A stretch of DNA of 64,000 bases from positions 2,108,001-2,172,000 of the forward strand of contig NC_039514.1 of NCBI RefSeq assembly GCF_003672135.1. The letters run 5' to 3'. Source of the stretch: Ooceraea biroi. Its lineage: Eukaryota > Arthropoda > Insecta > Hymenoptera > Formicidae. The stretch's first letter is position 1, and each line of letters opens with the position of its first letter. The notes under the pieces were generated by a model. That model was not told the origin of the DNA and made no database searches. It saw only the letters and a list, made by a program, of their open reading frames with translations. A program made the translations under genes and the position numbers. Of the stretch, positions 1-10,290 are shown in pieces.

Positions 1-1673
1 GAGGGTGCATCTCGGTCGAGTGTCACGCGCGCATCCTCGCTCGTCTTCACCTACAATTTCCCGTTGCCATCGCCGCTATCAACGAGCAAAATCTGCCGCG
101 TGGTCCGTCCTCTTTGTGGCACGCGAACGCCATGACTTTTGCCGCATTAACGGGATGGCTTGTTACGAGCTGACGCGGACCATCTTGATGATGCGGCGCG
201 GATACGCCAGCTTAACGAGTCGCCACCGCATCGTGGTTCGTTCGCCAAATCTGATTCTCGCAACAAGACGAATAAAGTAACGCGATGTGACTTGCATGCG
301 TGCTTTTAAATTTGTGCTGTGCTCCGCGAGTCTGCATGTGCTGAGATCCAATTTGGTGGTCTCGGGGTTTAATAAAGTTTTGTTACAGTCATTAGTTAGA
401 TGTTGTTTGAACATTCTTTTTTCTCTTTTATCTCTTTGGTTTATTACGAATTGTATACAAACCTGGGTATTGCGGGTGTGAAAAGATCGCATACATAAAC
501 GTATTTACAACTAGTTAAATAGAGAGTACACGTAACACGTGGGATCGCGATGAAAATTGCAGAAACTGATTTTCCGAGCCGTGTTAAAAAACCGCGATTA
601 ATTTCGTCGAAACCATAACGCTTTTACCGTGTGCAAATACCAATGCCCTGTAAATCCTTGCAAAATATATATCAGCAGGACACGTTTTGCGCTGTGTAGT
701 CACATAACGTGTTGTACGCGATGTGAAACTTTGCATGTGGTTTGCGAATCAACAGCGTATTGCTGGTTGCTTCTTGTTCGTTCGAGTTGTTGAGAACTTG
801 GCGATTCACGTTCGCATTGTCGTAAAGAATGTTTTATCTGCTCCGGGATTGGTTTAACAAATAAGAACATTGTTAATGTCAAATTGCTACGTGCGAATAT
901 ACGTAGTTATTTATGATTTCTGCTAACCGAGTCTTAGTGTTAGAAGCTCGATGTACGTTGATTTTATAGGTACAACACTTTACTATAGAAATATATTATT
1001 GATTTATATAATTAAATTTATTATTCAAAACAGCATTACATTAAAAGCTATTTGGATGATATCTATGATAATTGCAGTTTTTCCCATTTATCACTTAACA
1101 AATAAGTTTACGAGAGATGGTATCGCAAAGACGTACGCTGAATATGTTATTATGATTTATACTATCAGGATTTAGTGATATGTTGACGGAATATTCGATG
1201 CAGCAATTATAGAATGCATGATTTGACACAATGTATTCGCGCTTGTGGTGCGATTAACTGGTTAGCATGAAAATTACATACACATGCACCCGCAAGCGCG
1301 CTCGTATATAATTTATAGTTAGATCAACGTTATCTATCACGCGATTTATCTATCGACGATATCGTCGCATGACCCATTCCAACCACAATGTGATTTCAAT
1401 GGTTGCGAATTAGTTATCGCTTGCGAGATATGTATACATACATACGCGTTGCTTGTGTTATTAATATTGATATAATTAATATATGAGTTTACAAACGCTA
1501 CACGTTTGTGAATGACAGGTGTATAGGTATACGGATTTAGATCTACAACCTATTACCGTTACAGAAATCTTTCATTCTGTAATATAATTGCGTATATTCT
1601 ATATGATAATTGCATAATAACACTAAGCTAGATTTGTGCAGAGAGTCCGCATATACAGAAGTTACGTACCTCT
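1..1673. other. non-coding, AT-rich flank
   Basis: No supported gene. The first 500 bases are moderately CpG-rich with short open frames on both strands that overlap one another, so they look like chance frames. From about 900 to 1660 the DNA is AT-rich with scattered short A/T runs. I saw no repeat, splice-bounded frame or RNA gene here. Confidence 0.6.
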
Positions 1674-1789
1674 GCGATATTGCGGAATTGTTGCTGGTTC
1701 TGAAGAGTTCATACCCCTAATGAGTTACGAACTCTTTGCCGTAGAAGATTTTAGCGTCCTTTTCTTTTCCATCCATTCCTTCGGCCCAT
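1674..1789 (-). repeat. left arm of a long inverted repeat (foldback/hairpin locus)
   Basis: The reverse complement of this 116-bp arm aligns without gaps to 2088-2203. I count 13 mismatches, so about 89% identity, and 12 of the 13 are transitions. The arm includes a stop codon (minus strand, 1717-1719), 20 sense codons before it and about 40 bases after it, so a gene's 3' end was duplicated in inverted orientation. Identity ends sharply at both edges. Arms plus loop could form a long RNA hairpin; a minus-strand transcript would convert 7 of the 13 mismatches into G:U pairs. Confidence 0.9.
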
Positions 1790-1899
1790 TGCTCCTTTAA
1801 CAAGGTATTCTCAAGGATTTCGTTGAATACTCGGAGTCCAAGAACGTCCAAGCTTTCCTGTGCCAACGCTACTTTATGGTCGTAGCAATTGTAGACTTG
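1717..1899 (-). pseudogene. C-terminal fragment of an unrecognised protein, inside the hairpin locus
   Basis: On the minus strand 60 sense codons run open from just after a TAA at 1900-1902 to a TAG at 1717-1719. The peptide starts QVYNCYDHKVALAQE, continues with a helix-like stretch ending LLKEQWAEG, and finishes KIFYGKEFVTH. It is rich in Glu, Lys and Leu and reads like the helical tail of a globular cytosolic protein. I do not recognise the family. There is no in-frame ATG near its 5' edge and no convincing polypyrimidine acceptor before it, so it looks like a 5'-truncated copy rather than an intact terminal exon. The last third lies in the left hairpin arm and the rest in the loop. A terminal exon of a live minus-strand gene is the alternative. 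Confidence 0.45.
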
Positions 1900-2024
1900 T
1901 TATTTCTTGAGGTAAAGCTTTCAGCTTGATTTAGGAAATATCTCGATATATCAAATATTCGACTTACCTTCATTACAACATGATTCTTTCATGCTTAATT
2001 TTCGAAAATATATTATCCTCAATA

Positions 2025-2089
2025 CTTAAGAATATATTTAAAAATATGACATATCCATCTGCTTGTAAAAATGTAAGTAATTTTTTCAT
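2025..2089 (+). repeat. direct repeat, copy 1, flanking the right hairpin arm
   Basis: This 65-bp AT-rich segment, starting CTTAAGAATATATTT and ending near TTTCAT, is repeated at 2222-2284 with about eight substitutions and a 2-base deletion. The two copies bracket the right arm. Their divergence, about 86% identity, is close to that of the two arms, so one rearrangement could have made both duplications. Confidence 0.85.
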
Positions 2090-2203
2090 GAGTCGAAGGA
2101 ACGGATGGAAAAGAAAAGGACGCTAAAATCTTCCACAGCGAAGAGTTCGTAACTCATTAGGAGCATGAACTCCACAGAACCAGCAGTAATTCCGTAATAT
2201 CGC
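2088..2203 (+). repeat. right arm of the long inverted repeat
   Basis: This is the 116-bp partner of 1674-1789 on the opposite strand, ungapped and about 89% identical. It begins two bases inside the first direct repeat and ends 18 bases before the second copy. Together with the left arm and the 298-bp spacer at 1790-2087 it completes a foldback of roughly 530 bp. Confidence 0.9.
2098..2160 (+). pseudogene. second, inverted copy of the same protein tail
   Basis: Twenty sense codons and a TAG on the plus strand match the minus-strand tail at 1717-1779. They read GTDGKEKDAKIF and then end EEFVTH. The four codon differences from the other copy (Met/Thr, Tyr/His, Gly/Ser, Lys/Glu) are all amino-acid changing and none is silent, so there is no sign of protein-level selection since the duplication. 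A TGA three codons upstream of this stretch closes the frame. It is a truncated duplicate, not a working exon. Confidence 0.5.
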
Positions 2204-2221
2204 AATACCGCAATATAGCTA

Positions 2222-2284
2222 CTTAAGAATATATTTCAAAATACGGCATGCCCACCTGCTTGCAAAAATGTAAGTCATTTTCAT
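2222..2284 (+). repeat. direct repeat, copy 2
   Basis: Second copy of the 65-bp segment at 2025-2089, 63 bp long, lying just outside the right hairpin arm in the same orientation. Confidence 0.85.
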
Positions 2285-2495
2285 ATAAAATTAGTACAAC
2301 ACAGGCGCGCGCTATTTTATTTTTCAATGTTAATAATATTTTCGAATAATAATATTCATCTATTATTTATTAAAAAATTTTTTTCTTTTTCCGAGGAGTT
2401 CTGAGATGTTTATATTATTAATTGGCATATTGCCTAGAGTTCTCTGCTATTGAAAAGACCGTAAACTCAAAAATGAAAAAGTTCTAGCCCGTAGC

Positions 2496-2773
2496 CCTAT
2501 TCTAAAAAAGGCGTTAAAGGCGTTATTTATTTCATCATGTTTCATCAATACAAGTTTGACAGAATGGACAGCTGCCGTTTTCACGTTCCTAAGAAATAAT
2601 AAATTAATATAACCGCACTGACAGCCACTATGACATTCTGACATTCGCAACACAAAGTTCAAGTCACACGAAGTTCGAGCCAAGCGAGAGAACCAATCAG
2701 CGTCGCGGAAAAGAGGCCTCAATATTCGATAAAAAAGAACTTCACGATGTTAACACGCCTTTTTTAGAATAGG
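2496..2773. mobile_element. MITE with 19-bp perfect terminal inverted repeats, Tc1/mariner-like
   Basis: The ends are perfect inverted repeats, CCTATTCTAAAAAAGGCGT at 2496-2514 and its reverse complement at 2755-2773. If the TA at 2498-2499 and 2770-2771 is the target dinucleotide, the element is a 272-bp TA-flanked MITE with TIR TTCTAAAAAAGGCG. No transposase is encoded, so it would depend on a transposase supplied elsewhere. The interior has a CCAATCAG motif near 2693 and a run of short TGACA/TGTCA words. The Tc1/mariner assignment rests only on the TA and the short TIR. Confidence 0.75.
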
Positions 2774-4581
2774 AGGATTGGAAATGTAAAAAGGATAAAA
2801 CAATGTACAATCATTATTATATTGTAAACCTTGCGTACATCATGTGGCTTATAAAAAATCTTGGTCTCGCGATAATTAAAAAAAGAATAAAAGTATTAAT
2901 AATTAGTGCTACGCGTTAAAATTACATATCAGGATACATTTTGTTCTACGTCCGTAAATGGAAGGGAACTGAATGCAGGAAATTCGAACTTTTTTCAGTT
3001 TAATTGTCTTCGACTTTCTGATCGCACTCGGCAGACGTTTAATTGTCGGAATTTGGTTACTACGTGCGTTCTGGACGCGCGCGTACGTGGCCCCTCGTTC
3101 GTTAATTCTGGGAGCTGCGGATCCAGGTGTACAAATTCCCTTTTCTACGTGTACGTATGGAAACGTGCTCACACGGACGAGCAACCCTCGCGCGCGCGTG
3201 CCTGCGTACGCGTACGAATTTGATCTATCCTTCAAGTTCAGCACGCGTTAGGTGTTAGACCATGATCCTTTACACGAAGATCACACATCCAGACTGTTAG
3301 AAACTTCTAACTATCAAGGTTACCTCAATGATCCGCATGGCAGTGTGAAATACCTACTCTTGAGTAAATTTTCAACGAAATTCATGTTGAAGAACATGAG
3401 ACAAGAAACGCTACAAATTTAATTGAAAAGATGCAGCGTAAAGTATTGAATTATCAATCGATTTTTAATAATTTGATGCTATATCTGTCAAATAATTGTA
3501 CGTGAAAAAATGTTGGTGGTGTTTCTCTGTTTTGGCATTAATAATATGAATGACCGCGTTTGCGACACATAATGAGGATTAAGATGATTTTAAACAAGAA
3601 GACCCTTGTTGTACTTCGTCGCGTTATTTCACAGCGCGTTGCAGCATTGCCGAGCAACATTATTTCAGCCATGTAACGTTACAACGTGCTACGCGGACCC
3701 GGTGCAACGCGATATTACGTCGCTAAAGTTGGAGAAATTAATAGTGCGTCGCAACTTTGGTTTAACCCTCGCGCCGTAAAAATACGCGACTTTGTTAACT
3801 AAGCAATTAGCTTGCGCTCGAGTTTTACGATCCCGAATACGTTTCGTGTGACCGTACGTTATGTACACGTCAGAATACGTTTCATTGCACAAGCCGTGCG
3901 TGTCCGGCGTCGATGAGGTGTACGGGGTATCCGTTACCATTTCGCGCTTTCGCTCCGATACGCGAGCGTCGTGCATGCGCCATAAAAATTATAAATTATT
4001 ACCTCCCTCACGCGCAGACCAGTGTGCCTATATCTCTCGAGTTTCGCGAAACGCGGCAATGTATAACCCGTGTAAATTAATGCGACACGTCATTACCGAG
4101 GACGCGAAGAAATATCCAAGGAAGGCTTTATGGGGTTTGATCGCGTGCGGTGGAGCGGTACCGGTTTACGGCTGCGCGTTATCGAACTCGCCATGGAACG
4201 CGGATATAGTTATGCATATTAATCACAGTGCAATGGCGAGTGCGTGCCGCACTGACGAATTCAACGCACATGCAAGTTAATGCATCGAAACGCAGAACGG
4301 AGAACAGCCGAGGGGAGAGACGACGAGAGACTTGTCACGCGCGTGTAAATAAGGCGTAATGTATGGGGCTTACCATGAGGCCGCGGACCCGGGGATTACC
4401 CCGCTGTATGCAGCCCGCATGCACCCCTTACCCCCGTAAATGGAATGCAAAGTACATTCGGGCGTAAATCATGCGATAGAAACGGGCTGGCGTAATCCAT
4501 TGCCCGCGGCGCCGGGCCGGTGTAAATCGCGAAGATTGCGACAATGATTCAGCGCAGGTTTATGGCGCCTCGTGTAATTAA
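2774..4581. other. non-coding, CpG-rich from about 3050
   Basis: No supported gene. At 2981-2999 a T-rich tract ends in CAG and opens three overlapping frames that run through CpG-rich DNA to about 3240, but all three are open on both strands and no good donor follows. The 139-codon frame at 3861-4280 overlaps a minus-strand frame in equally CpG-rich DNA and shows no recognisable domain. Both are treated as chance. Confidence 0.5.
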
Positions 4582-4704
4582 GTCGTGTATGTCCGATGGG
4601 TATTACGTGTGCAAACATGTTGCTTGGATTCAAGTGCACGCGTGCGTGCAAGCGTCGCGTCCGCGCGCGAGCGTAATCGGATCGCGCAAAACTCGACGCT
4701 CGGT
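4582..4704 (+). other. candidate upstream exon ending at a strong donor
   Basis: A plus-strand frame opens after a TAA at 4579-4581 and reaches a consensus donor, CTCGGT|GTAAGTATC, at 4704/4705. It has no ATG in this frame, so it could be the end of a longer exon reached through an unseen acceptor, or a 5' untranslated exon whose open frame is accidental. The donor is in phase with the acceptor of 5505-5574, and joining the two keeps the frame open. The DNA is CpG-rich, which makes chance open frames common. Confidence 0.25.
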
Positions 4705-5504
4705 GTAAGTATCTCTCGCGCTTTCGTCCCTCGTCTCATTTTGCTCTCTGCTTTTTTTCTCTTATTTTCTTCCTCCTTCGTTGATTCCACTGTCCCCCTC
4801 GCGCGTTCCCGGCGTGAGTTAATTTTTCATCGCACGCGGGAATTCGCCGCAAGCGCATCATCCACGATGCAACTATACGCCGATCCGCGTTTCCTGCTCG
4901 CGCTGCTGTGAAGGAATAGCTACATCTCAAAGCAGCTCACGTTGAGCGTTTTTTTTGTTTCTTTTTTGTTCAGTTGCGGATTTGTCGCGTGTGATACATG
5001 TGCGTTTTATTGCCGCTCCCTTCTATGAACGTCGGTATATTGTATGAGTTTCTTAGATTTAATTTATTTCACTTCATTTTCCTCGGTTTCTGGTGCTTTT
5101 TCACATTTGTAAACTGCTATGGTAAATTAAAAATAAAAATAATTTAATTATTTTGCAGATTAAAATAATAATAATAGATTTCAACAATTAATTCTTCAAT
5201 TGACAAACAAAAGAGCAGCGTTGTCTATTAATACAACATCTATTACCACTGCTGCATTAAATTCTGATAAATTTTACGCAAAAAATCTAAGATTGTCCTT
5301 TTTCCTTCAAAGAAATTTCAGAAATCGATAAATTGCTGCAGGCCTTTTATACATATAGCTGACGATATCGTATCAGATATTAAAGTCTGGCATATAGGGA
5401 ACGAAGCTGCCGGATAAGCTTGCCTTACGACTGATCTTTTTTTTTTACGTCACTCCAGTGCTTTTATCTCTGCCACTAACTTATGTGCCCTTTTTTTGTA
5501 ACAG

Positions 5505-5574
5505 GTGGTGACGAACAGACTCGTGGAAACGTCGCAGCTCCTCCCCGCGTACTCCTCGCCGACAGAGCAGAGAG
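5505..5574 (+). CDS. candidate internal exon, unrecognised protein
   Basis: This is the best splice-bounded candidate in the window. A T7 tract leads to TAACAG at 5499-5504 and the 70-bp segment ends AGAG|GTAAGC at 5574/5575. In phase 0 it encodes a peptide starting VVTNRLVETSQLLPAYSS and ending TEQR, with no stop; phase 2 is open too and phase 1 is not. Joined to the donor at 4705 it continues the upstream open frame across a 800-bp intron. It could equally join in phase to the acceptor at 16085. No family was recognised. The segment may instead be a 5' untranslated exon or a decoy pair of splice sites. Confidence 0.35.
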
Positions 5575-7207
5575 GTAAGCGTACGCACATTTTTAATTTT
5601 GCGAACATAACGAGGCCGTAATTTATAAAGGCTTTGTCTCAACCGCCTAGGACTTTAACGAGGGCATTAAAGTGGTTTCGAGTCGCGGCGGGACTCGAAC
5701 GAATTACGTACATTGAGTTTTAAGACCCGCGAGAAAGCATTTTTAGATGGGCCGCGTGCTTTTTCGCGTAAAACCTTTAAACCTGCGTTATTAAATCTGG
5801 CGCTGTTCCATAAAATATAACTTTCGAGGCGGTGGTAAGGGTCGAAGAGAACTTCGACGGGAGAATACCTTTCAACGTTCTTACGCGTTAAGAATAAACG
5901 CGTTAAAAAATTTCTTACATCATACACGGCAGTTACTGCTTTCAGCATTTTACATGTTGACAGTGCGGAATTCAATGCGACCGTTTTGCCACGTATTAAC
6001 ATATCGCACACGCAATGTTTGTTCGATTCCGTTCTCTTCATTGCAAATTTAATCGCGTTTACGTACATGCTATTCGAGGTCCATTTAAAATTCTACCGAC
6101 ATCATTATGCATGGTATTGCAACGCTTTTAAAGTGGTTTTACATATATCTTTCAGTTACCGCGAAATTTATCTCACTTACCGTCGTATCCCCGTCGTATG
6201 ATATACTCTTTCTAATACGTTCGGAATTAAAGCCTCATTAACGAAGTTGAACCTAAAGTTTTCTGCGAAATATATTTTTCACATCATCAAGAAACAGAGA
6301 TAAAAAGTTCAACAAAGGCGAGCGTCCTTATGCACGGGAAGGAGTCGAAGGGGAAATGCAAGCTCGCAGTACACGAAACTGTCAAGAAATTAACCTACTT
6401 AAAAAAGTACTGGCAACTGAATGCAAATTACAATTCTTACATTTTTAACAAAGTACCGTAGTTTTGACCAGTATAACAACCGCGCGTAACAAAGTTTCGA
6501 AAATAAGCCTTAATAGAACCGACTGCGCTTGCAACGATAGCATACAAACCGTATTCATTTTTTCTTCTTACCCTGGTGGGCATGGTACTTTTAATGGAAA
6601 TTTTCTGCTTCCACTGCTAAGACTCGTCTGGCGTGCGCTTAGTGTTCGTGTTGCTCGCGCGAGTGAAATTCGCGGGTAAAATTTTTTATACATGAAAAAG
6701 GGAAGAAATTATTCATTCCGGAGAAAACGAATTTTTCGCGAAATTTTTCGGGGAAATGCGACGCTCGCTGTGCATAGCGTGATATGCTTAGTCGCGAGAA
6801 TATATACGAGAACAAATTTATCGGACTAATGCGTTTTGTAGATTAATATTTTATCGATTGGTACTTCATTTCTGAACGTTGTAATACTCGCTAGCTAGCA
6901 CGTTATCGAATTAGCGCAACCTGTATCAACGGCGATATGCAAGTTTGCGTAAACATTTTGACGCAGCTGAGAGTGCACAGTTTCAAATTATATAGCGATT
7001 CTACGCGATAAGGCGCACGCGCACGCGAGGCTCCTTTCATCACAAACGAATTTATCAGAAATTCAAGACGACCAATTCAATAACACATATAAATCTTCAA
7101 CAACGTGCACTGTTAACATAATCGAATTTTGTTACTCGTGTCTGCTATTTTTGAATGACATCAATCGGCTAAATTATCAATCGTTCCCGCTTTATACACC
7201 CGCTTCA
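5575..7207. other. non-coding
   Basis: No supported gene. Overlapping frames at 5667-6068 (minus) and 5986-6201 (plus) have no recognisable domain. A minus-strand donor-like CACTTAC at 6175-6181 has no matching acceptor that I could find. Confidence 0.5.
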
Positions 7208-7250
7208 GCAAAGTTTCGCGAGATTCTTCGAGAGCTTTTCCCGAAGTAGC
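7208..7250 (+). repeat. short direct repeat, copy 1
   Basis: A roughly 43-bp segment starting GCAAAGTTTCGCGAG and containing CGAGAGCTTTTCCC recurs at 8539-8582 in the same orientation with about 88% identity. Flanks do not match. It may be a fragment of a dispersed repeat. Confidence 0.6.
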
Positions 7251-9666
7251 GACTTGTAAACTTTTCTTCTATAATGCGAAAGGTGTGCATTGAGAGCTTG
7301 CGTTCTTAGGAGATCAAGAAAAAAATATATAACGATAATCATATCTTGATGAGAAATTAAACCGTGCAGAAGACTTTTTAAATATTATTAGCGTTTTTCT
7401 TGCACGTTTATGCACTATAATCCTCTCTGTTATGGATCGTTGCAGAACTTGTGAATTATATCCTGTATTATGTGAATTCATTATTAGCCCGTCAAGGATG
7501 ATTTGATTATGCTGAATGTTGCTTCTATCCTTTATCCGCGGTCGCCTTTAATTAAAGGTTACGACGCACAGTATCCTTCATTACGCTATGCATCGTGTCG
7601 GAACTCCCAGCGAGGGAATAGCAGTTCAAATTACATGCAGTTACGCAATTACAAGGTTAAGACGTTATCCTTAACGAGAATCCTCAAACTAGTCATTTAG
7701 TCCCCGGCGAAATGTTAAAGGCGACAAGTCGCGCTTTTCAGTCCTTAAGGTGTTGACACTATGTTCCCTCTCGTTCTCACCCTCGTTTCGAATCTCGGCA
7801 TCTTCTACTCGTATTATGGTGCCTTGCTTTTACAGCTGTTTCTCTTTCTACCCCCTTTTATCTCTCTCTCTTTCTCTCTCTCTCTTTTTCTTTCCTTCTT
7901 TCTCACTCTCATCGGCATGTCGTCAACGAAAGTGCAGCAGGGTTGACCCACGTGCAGCAACAATGCTTACTGTCGACTGGTTGAAACAGCCACATTGACC
8001 GTAGCTGCAACTAAAGTTGCCTGGTCTCGGCTTCTCGCTCGCCATCATTCCCTTTGCATCTCATCCCTTTTCCGACGTTTTCTCGCTTCTATCCGGGCCC
8101 GTACGCATGCGTTTGTGTGTTTAGTTGTCCGTGGCGTTCTCTGTAACCTCCTCGATAATTTCGAACCTTCCTCGCTTAAGCAGTTTTCCGGCATCGCGCG
8201 AAAGATTCGCCGCCGGCCAGTTCAGGCGATTTCTTGGCGAATCCTTGTCGGCGATCGATCGATACGCCGTCGCCGGAGTGAAATTCGCTTGGAATTCAGT
8301 CGACCGTGTCCCGGGCCGAATCCGGACGACGAAGCGATTTGCCGAGTGCCCGCTCGCGGAATTAAAATGCGCCGCGTCTTCCGTGACGAATCGACGCCGA
8401 TCGTGCGATATACCTACGATCGATTTGAATTTGCGTTCCGCGCCGCTTTGATTTGCGTCGTTCGATATTAAAAGTATCGCGATTCCGCGGAAATCATGTG
8501 TGCTTCGAAGAATTGCGCTTGTCTCGCGACGTTATTCGGCAAAGTTTCGCGAGTATTCTCCGAGAGCTTTTCCCAAAGTTCGAGAAAGTTTCGCGTCCCG
8601 ACTATATAACTTATCGGTTCAGCCTTTATTTGGAGACACGTAAATCTGCATTGCGCGGCACCATTCGCGCATATTTACGGATACGTTTTGAATTGTTCGA
8701 AGCAGACGGCGATAAGACAGAGTGTATATGTTGTACCTAATGCCTCGCGATCGCAAATTTTCAATGCATCAAATCTTCTCGCATCTACTGGTCGAGATAA
8801 TGTCTTGCTTTATATGCAGCGCGGATCCAAAATACTATATAACTGTATTTTATTGCGCTACGAGGGTGGAATATATCGTGGGACAAATTTGGAACTAACA
8901 TAATAATAAGCGAATTCACGTGCCTCCGAATAATAAATTAGCCAGCCAATTATCGCTTTATTATAAACTTGCGATAATTTGGCCAGTTCGCATTTAGAAA
9001 ATGAGAAACTGCAATTTCGAGTTTAGACGCTTCGTTGTTCTGGCACGAAAGTTTAATTCGAGAACGCCACAGGCTTTAATATCTCACTGCCGATTTGCAT
9101 AATCAGGAAATTCATTCCTAATAACTTATAAATTACTTTTGAAATCTCTACGGAAAATATAACTGCTTTGTTTTCTTGGGATATTTAATTTCGGCAAACA
9201 ATTTATCATTGTTGCATTCTATTCTATTTATATTACTACACGTTACATTATTATTTAGTGGCATAATATGTATCGTGAGAATATTGTGCATTTCCGCTTC
9301 ATTATGCGATAGTTTCCTTACGTTTGCAACATCTAGCGTGAACTCGAAGAACACGAAATCCCGAAATACGGCCCCGTCATTTCGACTAAACACTAAACTT
9401 ATTTCCTTACACCTCTGACTGTCGACCAGAATCGCGGATAGACGTTTCGAGAAACAAAGCAGTCTTGGAGGAAACCTCGTTCGCGCTGAGAACGGCGTTG
9501 GCTTTCATCGTACGTTCTTCCTATTGCCGTTCCAGCTAGAGGTGAGAGGTGTCATTTAAAATGCAGAGCGATCTTAATGCACGCGCTGATAACGATGCGG
9601 GTTCGAGTGTATAGCGCGGTTGTCGGTTGGTATTCAGGTCGATACACTCGTCACCCCCTATGACAG

Positions 9667-9670
<4 letters not shown>
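7251..9670. other. non-coding with a pyrimidine-rich tract
   Basis: No supported gene. A CT-rich tract occupies about 7842-7912 and gives rise to Ser/Leu/Phe-rich chance frames. The 158-codon and 108-codon frames at 7995-8471 overlap each other in CpG-rich DNA and show no domain. From 8880 to 9400 the DNA is AT-rich and featureless. Confidence 0.5.
8539..8582 (+). repeat. short direct repeat, copy 2
   Basis: Partner of 7208-7250, about 1.3 kb downstream in the same orientation. Confidence 0.6.

Positions 9671-9697
<27 letters not shown>
9671..9697 (+). repeat. (GA)n microsatellite
   Basis: About 13 uninterrupted GA units. Confidence 0.95.
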
Positions 9698-9699
<2 letters not shown>

Positions 9700-9739
9700 C
9701 AGAAAGTGCATGCGGAGAATATGCTTGACGAAGCGTCTG

Positions 9740-10290
9740 TAAATTTATCGGCTTGTAACGAGCGGCTTTAGCCGGGTCCAGGATTCAGCGCGCTCGTAAA
9801 GCAGACGCGACCGATTTTGTTATCTCCGCGGCGATCCTCCTCGCGCGGAACGGTAGTCGTTGTCGTCGTCGTCGTCGGCTCTCCGCTCCGGTCGTCTTAT
9901 CAGTGCCTCGTACTTCCCGCGCGTTTATACGTCGTCGAATTAAATTCCAGATAATGCGCCGTAAATTTGCTGGCCCAGCCGCCACGTCCGCGCCGCTCGT
10001 TCGCCCCGGCGAATTTATCGTCCGCATTAATTTGACATTTAATTTTCCGCGACGCGCGTGTCCCCACGCGCTTCCGCAATTCTCGCGCCATGACGCGCGC
10101 CGCCGCGCCGCCCGGAGTGAAACGTTGCGCTTCGAAATTATTCGCGGCGATTTCGTCGCGCGCCGACAATTTGTTTGCCGCGCGGCAATTTCGTGCCTGT
10201 CGCATTACTCTGGTTATAATTGGCCGGAATTGCGCCAGCGAGGGAGAAGGAGGGAGGGCTCACATCTGAATCCGTGAGCGAGGACTCGAT
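9740..10290. other. CpG-dense patch with frames open on both strands
   Basis: Very dense CpG and CGCG, including a (GTC)n run near 9856-9877. Three frames on opposite strands, 80 to 124 codons long, overlap almost completely and are Arg/Ala-rich, as expected when CpG-rich DNA lacks stops. No domain or splice pair was found. It could be an unmethylated promoter-like island, but no core promoter motif is visible. Confidence 0.4.

Noticed and set aside
5676..5705. tRNA B-box-like GTTCGAGTCC on the minus strand
   Set aside because: The would-be T-stem does not pair and no A-box or cloverleaf fits upstream.
7750..7998. Leu/Ser/Phe-rich frames resembling membrane proteins
   Set aside because: Products of the CT-rich tract at 7842-7912.
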